Shown here in pieces: positions 26,699 to 35,226 of a stretch of 64,000 nucleotides of DNA (position 1 is its first letter; each line of letters begins with the position of its first letter). The stretch is from DATJLY01 sp963729295 (GTDB taxonomy: Bacteria > Pseudomonadota > Alphaproteobacteria > ATCC43930 > CGMCC-115725). A program made the translations under genes and the position numbers. Where the stretch lies: NCBI GenBank assembly GCA_963729295.1, contig CAVSNJ010000028.1, positions 476,495 through 540,494 of the forward strand, written 5' to 3'. Under the pieces are notes generated by a model. It was given only the letters and a program-made list of their open reading frames with translations. It did not search any database and was not told the DNA's origin.

Positions 26699-28159
26699 TC
26701 AGGCCGTGAACGAGAAATCGCTCGCGCGCGGCCGGCGCGTCAGCCAGCGATAGACGCGCGACGGCCTCGGCCATTGCGTGACGACGCGGCCCGCGGCATT
26801 GACGAAATAGCTGCGGCAGCCGCTGCCCCAGCTCGTCGCCGCGATCCGCTTTTGCAATTCGCCGTTGAAGCGCGCCTGCACTTCGGGCCGCACCGTCATG
26901 CTGCGCGCCCGCCCCCGGCCGAGGCGGCGGATGCATTTCAGGATGTAGCCGATCTGTCCTTCGAGCATGACGACGATCGAGGTCGCGGTGTTGGTGTTGG
27001 GGCCATAGAGCATGAAGAAATTGGGGAAGCCCGCAACCGTGATGCCGAGATAGGCCTCGGCGCCCAGCGGCCACGCCTCCTTGAGCGTGCGCCCGCCCGA
27101 TCCGACGACGCGGAGCGAGGCGAGATAGTCGGTGGGCACGAAGCCCGTGCCGAAGATGATCGCATCGACGGCGTGATGGCGTCCGTCCTCGTCGACGAGA
27201 CCGTCCGGCACGGCCCGCGCGATCGGCGCACGCACGATCTCGACGTTCTCGCGGTCGAGCGCGCGCAGGTAATCGCTCGACTGGATCGTGCGCTTGCAGC
27301 CGAAGCGATATGTGGGCGTGAGCTTCTGGCGCTTTTCCGGATCCTTCACCTGCGTTGTAAGAAATTTCAGCGCGGTCTCTTCGGCTGCCTTGCGCGCGCG
27401 CTCATCAACGAAGACGGCGAAACGCCGCTCGAACGCAACATAGGTCTTGATGCGCTCGAGCCGGCGCAGGATCGGATAGCGGCGATAGGCGTCGCGCTGG
27501 TTTTCATCGAATGTGCGCTCGATCTTCGGTAGGACATATTGCGGCGTGCGGATGAAGGCGACGAGCCGGCTCACTTTGCCGACGATCTCGGGCACGTATT
27601 GCGCCGTGCTGCATCCCGTGCCGATGACGGCGACGCGCTTGCCGGCGAGATCGTAATCGTGATCCCAGCGCGCCGAGTGGAAAGAGGCGCCGGCGAAGGT
27701 TTCGAGGCCGGGCAATTCGGGCAACGCGGGCTGGTTGAAAAGGCCGCACGCCGAGACGAGCACGTTGGCCGCGAATTCTCGGCCGTCCGCCGCGGCAAGA
27801 CGCCAGAGCGCTTCGCGCTCGTCATAGGCTGCGCTGGCGATCTCCGTGCCGAAGCGGAGATGCGGGGCGAGGGCGTATTTCGCGACGCAATGGCGCAGAT
27901 ATGCCGCGATCTCTGGCTGCGTGCCGTGCGTCCTCGACCAGTCCCAATGCGGCTCGAAGGAATAGGAATAAAGGCTCGAGGCCACGTCGCACGCAGCACC
28001 CGGATAGGTGTTCTCGTACCAGACGCCGCCCGCCTCGTGCGACTTGCTGTAGATGGTGAAGGTGTCGATCCCCGCCCGCTTCAGGCGGATCGCCATGCCG
28101 ATGCCGCCGAAGCCCGAGCCGATGATGGCGATCGTTGGTGCGTCGCTCTTGCCGCGCAT
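26699..28159 (-). CDS. flavin-containing/Baeyer-Villiger-type monooxygenase
   Basis: A 486-residue FAD/NADPH monooxygenase. The FAD motif is GSGFGGIG, the NADPH motif GTGCSTAQ, and the fingerprint FxGxxxHxxxW(D) is present as FAGASFHSARWDHD, which marks class B monooxygenases including Baeyer-Villiger enzymes. It would oxygenate ketones or heteroatoms. The ATG at 28159 has only a weak ribosome site. It lies downstream of, and on the same strand as, the dehydrogenase at 28214 and could be co-transcribed. Confidence 0.87.
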   Translation of the reverse strand: MRGKSDAPTIAIIGSGFGGIGMAIRLKRAGIDTFTIYSKSHEAGGVWYENTYPGAACDVASSLYSYSFEPHWDWSRTHGTQPEIAAYLRHCVAKYALAPHLRFGTEIASAAYDEREALWRLAAADGREFAANVLVSACGLFNQPALPELPGLETFAGASFHSARWDHDYDLAGKRVAVIGTGCSTAQYVPEIVGKVSRLVAFIRTPQYVLPKIERTFDENQRDAYRRYPILRRLERIKTYVAFERRFAVFVDERARKAAEETALKFLTTQVKDPEKRQKLTPTYRFGCKRTIQSSDYLRALDRENVEIVRAPIARAVPDGLVDEDGRHHAVDAIIFGTGFVPTDYLASLRVVGSGGRTLKEAWPLGAEAYLGITVAGFPNFFMLYGPNTNTATSIVVMLEGQIGYILKCIRRLGRGRARSMTVRPEVQARFNGELQKRIAATSWGSGCRSYFVNAAGRVVTQWPRPSRVYRWLTRRPRASDFSFTA

Positions 28160-28213
28160 CGCCCGAATTTAAGCAGAGTTTTCCCGCTCCGGCCAGACCG
28201 GCGCCAGGCGCCG

Positions 28214-29197
28214 TCAGGTCCGCGGCCGAGCGCGCGGAAGCACCTCGGGGTTGGCGAGGCGGAGCGGCCGTCCGTCCGCGAAGGCTGCGATCTGTTCATA
28301 AGCCTCGCCGAAATAGAGCTCGAAATTGTCCCACTCGGCCCAGGCGCTGTGCGGCGTCGCCAGGACATTGGGCAGGGCGAGGAGCGGATGGTCGATCGCG
28401 ACGGGCTCTTCCTCGAAGACATCGAGCGCGGCGAAGCCCGGGCGGCCGCTCCTCAGCGCCGCGAGGAGCGCGCCCGGGTCGATGAGCTCGGCGCGCGCGG
28501 TGTTGACGAGGAGCGATGTGGGCTTCATGCGCGCGAGGTCGGCCGCGGCGACGATGCCGCGCGTTTCGGGCGCAAGCCGCACGTGGAGCGACAGCACGTC
28601 GGATGCCTCGAACAACTCCGCCTTGCTCGCCGCGACAGCATGGCCCGCCGCGCGCGCCCTGGCGAGCGAGCCGCCGCGGCCCCAGACGAGCACGGCCATG
28701 CCCAATCCCCTGCCCGCCTCGGCCACGCGCTCGCCGATGAGGCCCAATCCGAAAATGCCGAGTGTCGAGCCATGGAGGCGATGCGCCACGGTGGCGGGAA
28801 GCTCGCCGCGCTTCATCGCTTGCGCTTCGCGCGCGATGTTGCGGCGCGAGGCAAGCATCAGCGCGATCGCATGCTCGGCCGGCGACTGGCGCGAATCGCT
28901 GTTGCCGGTCGCGACCGCGATCCCGAGCTCGGTGCAGGCGGCGTAGTCGATCGTGCGCGCGCCGCGCCCGACGAGCGCGATGAGGCGCAGCTTCGGCAGG
29001 CGCTCGAGGAGGGGACGCGAGAAGGCGAGGCGCTCGCGGATCGCCACCACCACGTCGGCATCGGCGAGCCGCGCGACGAGCGTATCGAGATCACGCGCGG
29101 CATCGCTGGTGCACGCCACCTCGTGCTGGCGGATGAGCGCGAAGCAGGCGAGTTTCCGGGCGATGTCCTGGTAGTCGTGCGGGATGACGATCTTCAC
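28214..29197 (-). CDS. D-isomer-specific 2-hydroxyacid dehydrogenase
   Basis: A 327-residue NAD-dependent dehydrogenase. It has GLGLIGERV in the cofactor domain, the catalytic Arg in NTARAELID, Glu in LDVFEEEP and His in ATPHSAW. The substrate is an alpha-hydroxy or keto acid. Translation appears to start at a GTG at 29197, only 12 nt after the stop of the MBL gene, so the two are co-transcribed. Confidence 0.87.
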   Translation of the reverse strand: MKIVIPHDYQDIARKLACFALIRQHEVACTSDAARDLDTLVARLADADVVVAIRERLAFSRPLLERLPKLRLIALVGRGARTIDYAACTELGIAVATGNSDSRQSPAEHAIALMLASRRNIAREAQAMKRGELPATVAHRLHGSTLGIFGLGLIGERVAEAGRGLGMAVLVWGRGGSLARARAAGHAVAASKAELFEASDVLSLHVRLAPETRGIVAAADLARMKPTSLLVNTARAELIDPGALLAALRSGRPGFAALDVFEEEPVAIDHPLLALPNVLATPHSAWAEWDNFELYFGEAYEQIAAFADGRPLRLANPEVLPRARPRT

Positions 29198-29209
29198 GCC
29201 CTTGCCGCC

Positions 29210-30220
29210 TCACACGCCGAAGGTGAAGCGGCTGCCGAGGTTCGAGGCGACGATCCGGTCCGGCATGCGCCGGTGCATCGCGGCGATGAAGCCGGCGCCG
29301 GTGCAATGCATCGGCACGACCACATCGGGCTTGAGCGCCTCGAGCTCGTCGATCGTGTGCTCGATATAGTCGGGCTTCGACGCCGTGAGGTGGAAGCCGC
29401 CGATCACGGCATGGAGCTTGTCCAATTTCGCGACCGCCATCGCCGTCCGCACCGAATTGACGATGCCGGCATGGCCGCACGAGGAGATCACGACGAGCCC
29501 GCGCCCGCGCACGATGTAGCAGGTGGCATGCTCCTCGGGGTGCAGGTCCTTGACGAGCTGACCCTGGCGCTCGGCCGGCGTGAAATGGTCGGCCGGCGCG
29601 ACCAGCGTCCCGCCGGTCACCTCTTCGAACGAACTCCGCTCGATATATCCCGAGGTGAAGGCGCCATCGAGCGCCGTCGGCGCGCCGCAGCAAACGGCCG
29701 CGACCTTCTCGGCCCTGAGGTGCATGGCGTCGACCGCGCCCCACGACACGACGCCGTCGCTGCCCGGCTCGCGCAGCCATTTCTCGCGAAACACATTCTC
29801 GGCGCCGACATAGAGCGCGAGATCGTCGCGCATGCGATGGCGATGCTGCGTCACGAAGCCGGCGAGCCCGCCGTAATGGTCGCGGTGGCCGTGGCTCAGG
29901 ATGAGGCCGTTGAGCCGCGCGGGATCGATGTCGAGCAGCCCGAGATTGCGGTTCACGATCTCCGGCGTGTAACCGAAATCGAGAAGATACTGCGCCGTGC
30001 CCGCGGCATTTTCCGCCTCAAGATGGAGCGAGAGCCCCCACTCGCCCGCGAGCGTCGCCATCGGCCGGCCGCGGATGGACCCGACATGCTCGATCGCGAC
30101 CGAGGGATGCGCCGCCTTCGGCAGGAAGCGCTCGTAATGCGAATCGACGACGACGCGGACCGAGAGCCGGTCCACCACCGGCGCGGCAAAGGGCGCGGTC
30201 TTGTCGGGGGAAGCGCTCAT
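29210..30220 (-). CDS. MBL-fold metallo-hydrolase
   Basis: A 336-residue metallo-beta-lactamase-fold protein with the metal signature SHGHRDHYGG, a second His block (SSCGHAG) and VPMHCTG. It resembles the DHPPP-synthase-type branch that hydrolyses phosphoesters or lactones. The substrate is unknown. It begins a unit with the 2-hydroxyacid dehydrogenase and perhaps the monooxygenase. The ATG at 30220 was preferred over an upstream extension because it starts the conserved region. Confidence 0.8.
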   Translation of the reverse strand: MSASPDKTAPFAAPVVDRLSVRVVVDSHYERFLPKAAHPSVAIEHVGSIRGRPMATLAGEWGLSLHLEAENAAGTAQYLLDFGYTPEIVNRNLGLLDIDPARLNGLILSHGHRDHYGGLAGFVTQHRHRMRDDLALYVGAENVFREKWLREPGSDGVVSWGAVDAMHLRAEKVAAVCCGAPTALDGAFTSGYIERSSFEEVTGGTLVAPADHFTPAERQGQLVKDLHPEEHATCYIVRGRGLVVISSCGHAGIVNSVRTAMAVAKLDKLHAVIGGFHLTASKPDYIEHTIDELEALKPDVVVPMHCTGAGFIAAMHRRMPDRIVASNLGSRFTFGV

Positions 30221-30290
30221 GCGGTCGATCCTTCTGTCCTGCGAGCCAAGACGGCGCACGACTTTAGGCGCCGGAAGGACCAGCCGCCAG

Positions 30291-31007
30291 CTAGGGCCCG
30301 GCCGGCGCGTCCGCGGTCGCGGGGCAACGGTGCGTGCGCTTCGAGCGATTGGCGATGAGCGCGTCGAGTTGCCGGCAATCGAGCAGCTCAAGCCGGCGCC
30401 GTGTGTGGAAGCGTACGATCCCGCGCTCGGCGAGCGTGCGGAAGCCGCGGCTCACCGCCTCGGCCGAAAGCCCGACATAGCGCGCGATGTCGCCGCGGCT
30501 CATGGCGAGCCGTACGGCTTCGCCGCGCGCGTCGCCGTTCTGCATCATGCGGATGAAGAGCGCGAGGCGGCCGAGCGCGTCGCTCCGGCTCAGCAGCGCC
30601 ACCTGCTCGGCGCGGGCCGCGAGCTCGGCGCAGGCGAGCTCCAGGAGGCGGCACGCGGCGGCGGGGCTCGCCCGCACGAGCTGCGCCAGGCTCTCGCGCT
30701 CGAAGCCATAGACGAGCGTCGGCGCGAACGCCTCGGCGGTGTCGGTGTGATGCCCGGCCGCCGCGAGGCCGAACACCTCGCCCGCGCCGCGGAAGCCGGT
30801 CACCGTCGTGCCGCCGTCCGGCCGCGACAGGACCGTGCGCACGCCGCCATTGGCGATTTCGTAGAGCGCCGCCGCCGGCTCGCCCGCGCGATAGAGCGTG
30901 GCGCCCTTGCGCAAGCGCACGAGCGAGGCGGTCGCGGCGAGATCGGCGAAGGCGGGATCGGCGAGAATTCCGTCGGGGAGCGGCGCACGGCGAGCAAGCT
31001 TCCGCAT
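30291..31007 (-). CDS. Crp/Fnr family transcriptional regulator, FixK/FNR-like
   Basis: A 238-residue regulator. The cyclic-nucleotide-binding-fold sensor domain spans about residues 18-130 and a winged helix about 150-225. The recognition helix SAEAVSRGFRTL carries Glu183, Ser186 and Arg187, the E-xx-SR set that in FNR reads TTGAT half-sites. There is no N-terminal Cys cluster, so it should not carry an FNR-type 4Fe-4S centre and is closer to the FixK/DNR branches. Two matching boxes are found nearby at 31211 and 34882. It diverges from the adenylate cyclase gene. Confidence 0.85.
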   Translation of the reverse strand: MRKLARRAPLPDGILADPAFADLAATASLVRLRKGATLYRAGEPAAALYEIANGGVRTVLSRPDGGTTVTGFRGAGEVFGLAAAGHHTDTAEAFAPTLVYGFERESLAQLVRASPAAACRLLELACAELAARAEQVALLSRSDALGRLALFIRMMQNGDARGEAVRLAMSRGDIARYVGLSAEAVSRGFRTLAERGIVRFHTRRRLELLDCRQLDALIANRSKRTHRCPATADAPAGP

Positions 31008-31210
31008 GGAGGAGCCTCATTCGGGAACCCCGCTATCTCGTTGAGACCGGAGGCTTTGCGTCCCCGGGTCGCCCCGGGTTTGCCGTTTCGTGATGCCGCC
31101 CCACCCTGGGATCGCCACCACACGTATGACGTGCACTCCTGAATACGGAGCGCTCAGGCAAACGGGTTCTTTACCATGGCACAGGGGTGTCATGCGTTTT
31201 ATGCAAATCT

Positions 31211-31224
31211 TTGATTTCGATCAC
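31211..31224. promoter_or_regulatory. FNR/FixK-like box before adenylate cyclase
   Basis: TTGATTTCGATCAC matches the FNR/FixK consensus TTGAT-N4-ATCAA in all but the final two positions, where AA reads AC. It lies 24 nt before the cyclase ATG, in the 240-nt gap shared with the divergent Crp/Fnr gene. At that position it would repress or overlap the promoter if the transcript starts close by. The rest of the gap shows no clear gene. Confidence 0.55.
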
Positions 31225-31247
31225 GAGAAAGCGTAGGCTGCCGGTAT

Positions 31248-33587
31248 ATGACGCAGGAAATTCAGGGGCTTGTGACGAGCCGGCTCGGGCCCGAGGAGCA
31301 CAATGCCCTGCGCCGGGCTCTGCGCCGGTCGGGGCCGGCCGGGCGCCGCGCCAGCGAGCTCCTGCACCGATTTCTGCTCGCAGAGGTTGTAAACGGCATC
31401 CTTCAATCCGTGTCGTTCGACGAGCTGCTCGGCCGCCTCCTTGAGCTGGCCACCCAGACCCTCGCCGCCGACCGCGCCAGCATCTTCCTCCACGATAAGG
31501 AGAGCGACGAGCTCTTCGCCTATGTGGCGCAGCGCGGCGAGCTTTCGAAACTGCGGATTCCGCGCGCGACCGGGATCGCCGGCGCCGTGTTCGCATCGGG
31601 CGAAGCCTTGATCGCGCACGATGCCTATGCCGATCCGCGCTTCAATCCCGCGGTCGATCAGCGCACCGGGTACCGCACCGAGTCCGTCGTGTGCGTACCG
31701 CTCGCGACGCGCGACGGGCGGACGATCGGCGTGTTCGAGGTGCTGAACAAGCGCGACGGGCGCTTCGACCAGGTCGATCTCACGTTGCTCCAGGCGATCG
31801 CGGCCCAGGCCGCGACCGCGCTCGGCTGGGCGCGCGCCTACGATCAGGAGCGGCGCGAGCGCTCGCGCGACGACAAGCAGCTCGAGGCCGCCGAGGGCAT
31901 TGCCGTCGAGCTCGACCTCGACCGGCTGCTGGAGCGCATCATCGCGAGCGCGGCGGAGCTCCTCGACTGCGAGCGCGCGACGCTCTTCGTCCATGATGCG
32001 GCAACGGGCGAGCTGTGGTCGCGCGTGGTGGCCGGCGGCAAGATCGACGAAATCCGCATCGCGAGCGATGCCGGCATCGCCGGCGCGAGCTTTTGCGCGC
32101 GCCAGGTCATCGCCGTCCCCGACGTGGGCGCCGACGGCCGCTTCAACCCGGCGGTCGATGCGCGCACCGGCTACGTCACGCGCAACCTGCTGTGCGTGCC
32201 GATCATCGACGTGACGGGGCGGGCGACCGGCGTGCTCGAAGCGCTCAACAAGCGCAGCGGCCGGTTCTCCGGCGCCGACGAGCGCCGCCTGCGGCTCTTC
32301 GCCTCGCAGACCGCGACGGCGCTCCAGAACGCGCAGCTCTTCGCCGACGTGCTGTCGCTGAAGCAGCACACCGAAAGCATCCTGCGCTCGCTCTCGGACG
32401 CGGTGATCGCGCTCGACCGCGGCTACGCCGTCGTTCGCGTCAACGAGGCGGCGCGGAAGGCCTTGCGCATCCCCGAGGGCGAGAAGATCACGGGATCGGT
32501 CGACCGGCTCTGGGGCGATGCCAACCCGTGGCTCAGGGAATCGCTCGCCTACGTCTCCGCCACCGGCGCCGCGGACCATCGCGCCGAGGTGCGCTTCGCG
32601 CTCGCCGATGGCACGGCGCTCGACGTCAACGCCACGGTGGCGCCGCTGCGCGACCGCGGCGGCGACATGACCGGGATCACCCTCATCTTCCAGGACATCA
32701 GCCGCGAAAAGCATGTCCGCTCGACGATGACGCGCTACATGGCGAAGCAGTTCGCCGACCGCGTGCTGGCGACGGGCCCCGAGCGCGCCTCGAGCTCGAC
32801 CCATGTCGCGACGGTGCTGTTCTCCGACATCCGCCGCTTCACCACGCTCGCCGAGGCGCTCACGCCGCAGGAAGTGGTCGACATGCTGAACGAGTATTTC
32901 GGCGAGATGACCGGCATCATCGAAGGCCAGGGCGGCAGCATCGACAAATATATCGGCGACGCGGTGATGGCCGTGTTCGGCGCGCCGATCGAGCGCGAAG
33001 CCGCGGCCGAAAGCGCGGTGGAGGCGGCGGTGCGCATGGTCGTGCGGCTGCGCGCCTTGAACGCGCGCCGCACCAATCGCGGCGCACGGCCGCTCGAGAT
33101 CGCGATCGGGCTCGCGAGCGGCGAGATCGTCGCCGGCCCCATCGGCTCGGCCACGCGCATGGAATACACCGTGATCGGCGACAGCGTGAACCTCGCCTCG
33201 CGTCTCGAAGGCGTCAACCGCCATTACGGCACCACCATCCTCGTCGATGCCGCGACCGCCGGGAGGCTCGCGCCGCCGACCCGGCTCAGGCCGATCGACC
33301 TCATCCGCGTCAAGGGCAAGGAGAACCCGACGGAAATCTTCGAGGTGCTCGATCACATCGAGGACAAGAAGGCCGCGCGCCTCGACGATTTCCTGCCGCC
33401 ATTCGAGGACGGCGTCCGGCATTATCGCGCGCGCGACTGGTCCGGCGCGCTGACCCGTTTCGCTGCTGCGCTCAACGTCATTCCCGACGACGGCCCGTCC
33501 TGGGTCTATACGGACCGCTGCCTCTATTACCGCGACCACGCCCCGCCAGCGACCTGGGACGGCATCTGGACGCTCGAGACGAAATAG
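31248..33587 (+). CDS. class III adenylate cyclase with two GAF domains and a PAS domain
   Basis: A 779-residue cytosolic sensor enzyme. GAF domains span about residues 45-200 and 215-365, a PAS-like domain about 372-490, and a class III cyclase domain about 515-700. Metal ligands Asp527 (LFSDIRRF) and Asp571 (YIGDAVMAVFG), adenine-selecting Lys567 and the GDSVNLASR block are present, so it should make cAMP. The two GAF domains share a near-identical DPRFNPAVDxRTGY core segment. The final 80 residues resemble the short C-terminal extension of adenylate cyclases. The regulatory box at 31211 lies just upstream. Confidence 0.92.
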   Translation: MTQEIQGLVTSRLGPEEHNALRRALRRSGPAGRRASELLHRFLLAEVVNGILQSVSFDELLGRLLELATQTLAADRASIFLHDKESDELFAYVAQRGELSKLRIPRATGIAGAVFASGEALIAHDAYADPRFNPAVDQRTGYRTESVVCVPLATRDGRTIGVFEVLNKRDGRFDQVDLTLLQAIAAQAATALGWARAYDQERRERSRDDKQLEAAEGIAVELDLDRLLERIIASAAELLDCERATLFVHDAATGELWSRVVAGGKIDEIRIASDAGIAGASFCARQVIAVPDVGADGRFNPAVDARTGYVTRNLLCVPIIDVTGRATGVLEALNKRSGRFSGADERRLRLFASQTATALQNAQLFADVLSLKQHTESILRSLSDAVIALDRGYAVVRVNEAARKALRIPEGEKITGSVDRLWGDANPWLRESLAYVSATGAADHRAEVRFALADGTALDVNATVAPLRDRGGDMTGITLIFQDISREKHVRSTMTRYMAKQFADRVLATGPERASSSTHVATVLFSDIRRFTTLAEALTPQEVVDMLNEYFGEMTGIIEGQGGSIDKYIGDAVMAVFGAPIEREAAAESAVEAAVRMVVRLRALNARRTNRGARPLEIAIGLASGEIVAGPIGSATRMEYTVIGDSVNLASRLEGVNRHYGTTILVDAATAGRLAPPTRLRPIDLIRVKGKENPTEIFEVLDHIEDKKAARLDDFLPPFEDGVRHYRARDWSGALTRFAAALNVIPDDGPSWVYTDRCLYYRDHAPPATWDGIWTLETK

Positions 33588-33599
33588 CTCCCTGGCGGC

Positions 33600-34760
33600 T
33601 CAGCTCGCGCGCCGCGCGGCGTGGTTCTTGACGATCTCGGCGATGGCGTCGGGCCGCACCGGCCGGCTGATGAAATAGCCTTGCGCCGCATCGCACCCGA
33701 GCTCCTTCAGCACGGCAAGGCTCGCGGCCGTTTCCACGCCTTCGGCCACCGAGAAGAGATCGAGCCGCTGCGCGATGCCGATGACGGCCTCAACCAGCAC
33801 GCGGCATTCGCGCGTCTCGCCCATGTTGATGACGAACGACTTGTCGATCTTGATTTCCGAGAACGGCAGCCGTTGCAGCTGGATGAGCGAGGAATAGCCG
33901 GTGCCGAAATCGTCGATGCTGAGATGCATGCCTTTCAAACGCAGGCGGGTCAGCACGTCCATCCCCTGCGCGATGTTGCCCATCGCCGCGGATTCCGTGA
34001 GTTCGAGCGTCACCGCATCGGCGGCCAGCCCGACCTCCTCGCATTGGGCGACGATCATGTCCGGCAGCTCCATATTCGCGAGATTGAGCGCCGAGACGTT
34101 GAGGGCAAGCTGCATCGCGAGCCCCTGGCGGCGCCACAGGGCGGCCTGGCGGATCGCGGTCGATGCCACCCATTCGGTCAGATCGTGGATCAGCGCATTC
34201 TGCTCGGCGAGCGCGATGAACCGGTCGGGCGGCACGAGGCCGCGCGTCGGGTGCTGCCAGCGGACGAGCGCCTCGACGCCGAAAATCTCGCCGGTCTTGC
34301 AATCGAGCTTCGGCTGATATTCGAGCAGAAGCTCGCCGCTGCGGATCGCGTGCGCGAGCGCGCTCGCGAGGAGCGGCGTCTCGACTTCGCGCAGCCGCTC
34401 GAGCCGGTCGCGCAGCGTCGCCGCGCGCACCGGCTTTTGCAGCGAGCCGGCGATCGCGAGCCCGCGCTCGGCCGCAAGGTGCGCCGCGGTGTCGACCACC
34501 TTGGCGTCGAAGCCGCTGGCGATCAAAATCTTGGCGGTGGACTTCGACTCGCCGAGCGCGCGCAGCAGCTCGACGCCATCGACCTTGGGCATTTGCAGGT
34601 CGAGCATGATGACCGAGGGCTGCCAGGAGCGGACTTTCTCCTTGAAGTCGTCGGCATCCTCGGTGACGACCGTTTCGTAGCCGACCGTCTCGCTGACGCG
34701 GCGGACATAGCTGCGAAAGCCGGCATCGTCGTCGATCACAAGCAACCGGTCGCGATTCAC
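33600..34760 (-). CDS. receiver-EAL c-di-GMP phosphodiesterase
   Basis: A 386-residue response regulator. The receiver domain has acidic residues VIDDD, phospho-acceptor Asp54 (MLDLQMP) and the conserved Lys (LQKPV). The EAL domain at about 135-380 has VEALVRW, LNVSALN, ELTES, DDFGTGYSS, KIDKSF, EGVET and QGYFISRP, that is, all catalytic residues, so it should be active. No partner kinase is adjacent. The start is GTG at 34760 with AAGGAG 6 nt upstream. An FNR/FixK-like box lies 122 nt upstream. Confidence 0.92.
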   Translation of the reverse strand: MNRDRLLVIDDDAGFRSYVRRVSETVGYETVVTEDADDFKEKVRSWQPSVIMLDLQMPKVDGVELLRALGESKSTAKILIASGFDAKVVDTAAHLAAERGLAIAGSLQKPVRAATLRDRLERLREVETPLLASALAHAIRSGELLLEYQPKLDCKTGEIFGVEALVRWQHPTRGLVPPDRFIALAEQNALIHDLTEWVASTAIRQAALWRRQGLAMQLALNVSALNLANMELPDMIVAQCEEVGLAADAVTLELTESAAMGNIAQGMDVLTRLRLKGMHLSIDDFGTGYSSLIQLQRLPFSEIKIDKSFVINMGETRECRVLVEAVIGIAQRLDLFSVAEGVETAASLAVLKELGCDAAQGYFISRPVRPDAIAEIVKNHAARRAS

Positions 34761-34881
34761 GTTGGCTCCTTCCGCGGGCGTTGCGCCCGACCCCGAGTGT
34801 CGGAGACCATGCGCTGATCCGTATTTTCTCGCATAGGTTGTTACTATACGGTTCTTCTCACCATATAGATGCAATTATTAA

Positions 34882-34895
34882 TTGACCATAGTCAA
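34882..34895. promoter_or_regulatory. perfect FixK/FNR-like palindrome
   Basis: TTGAC-CATA-GTCAA is a perfect inverted repeat of the FixK/FNR form TTGA(C/T)-N4-(G/A)TCAA. It sits in an AT-rich patch (34823-34901) within the 466-nt gap between the receiver-EAL gene, reading away on the minus strand, and the asparaginase-like gene at 35227. It is closer to the EAL gene (122 nt). The remainder of the gap (34900-35226) is GC-rich with no recognisable gene; an open frame crosses it without homology. Confidence 0.6.
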
Positions 34896-35226
34896 AAAAT
34901 GCCGGAAGCCGCTGGCAAGCGGGCGAAAAGGGGCGTTGCCGTCATCGCCCGCGCGCGCGTTTGCGCGACCTTTCGGCCAGCGCGGCCAGGCGTGCATGAC
35001 CGCAAATTGCGCCGAGCCGGGATCAGAATCAGAGACAAGGGCCATTTCCGCTTCGTCGTTTCGAAAGCGCGGCCCGAACGCGGACCGGGTACGCCATTGC
35101 CGCAGCGCGGCGCGGTCTCGGCCCCGAGCGGACGCTTGCCGCGGCGCACGAATATGTTACTTGAGACGATCGCGGCGGCGCCGATGGGTCATGTCGAGGC
35201 CAGGCCCGCGCTCGAGGGAGGCATCG

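Noticed and set aside
27539..30358. A 939-codon open frame on the plus strand
   Set aside because: It is antisense to the monooxygenase, 2-hydroxyacid dehydrogenase and MBL genes, and its residues are Arg/Ala-rich without family motifs. Long antisense frames are common in high-GC DNA.
34835..34866. Sigma-70-like promoter elements in the AT-rich patch
   Set aside because: Several weak -35/-10 pairs are possible on both strands with no clear best match, so none was annotated.
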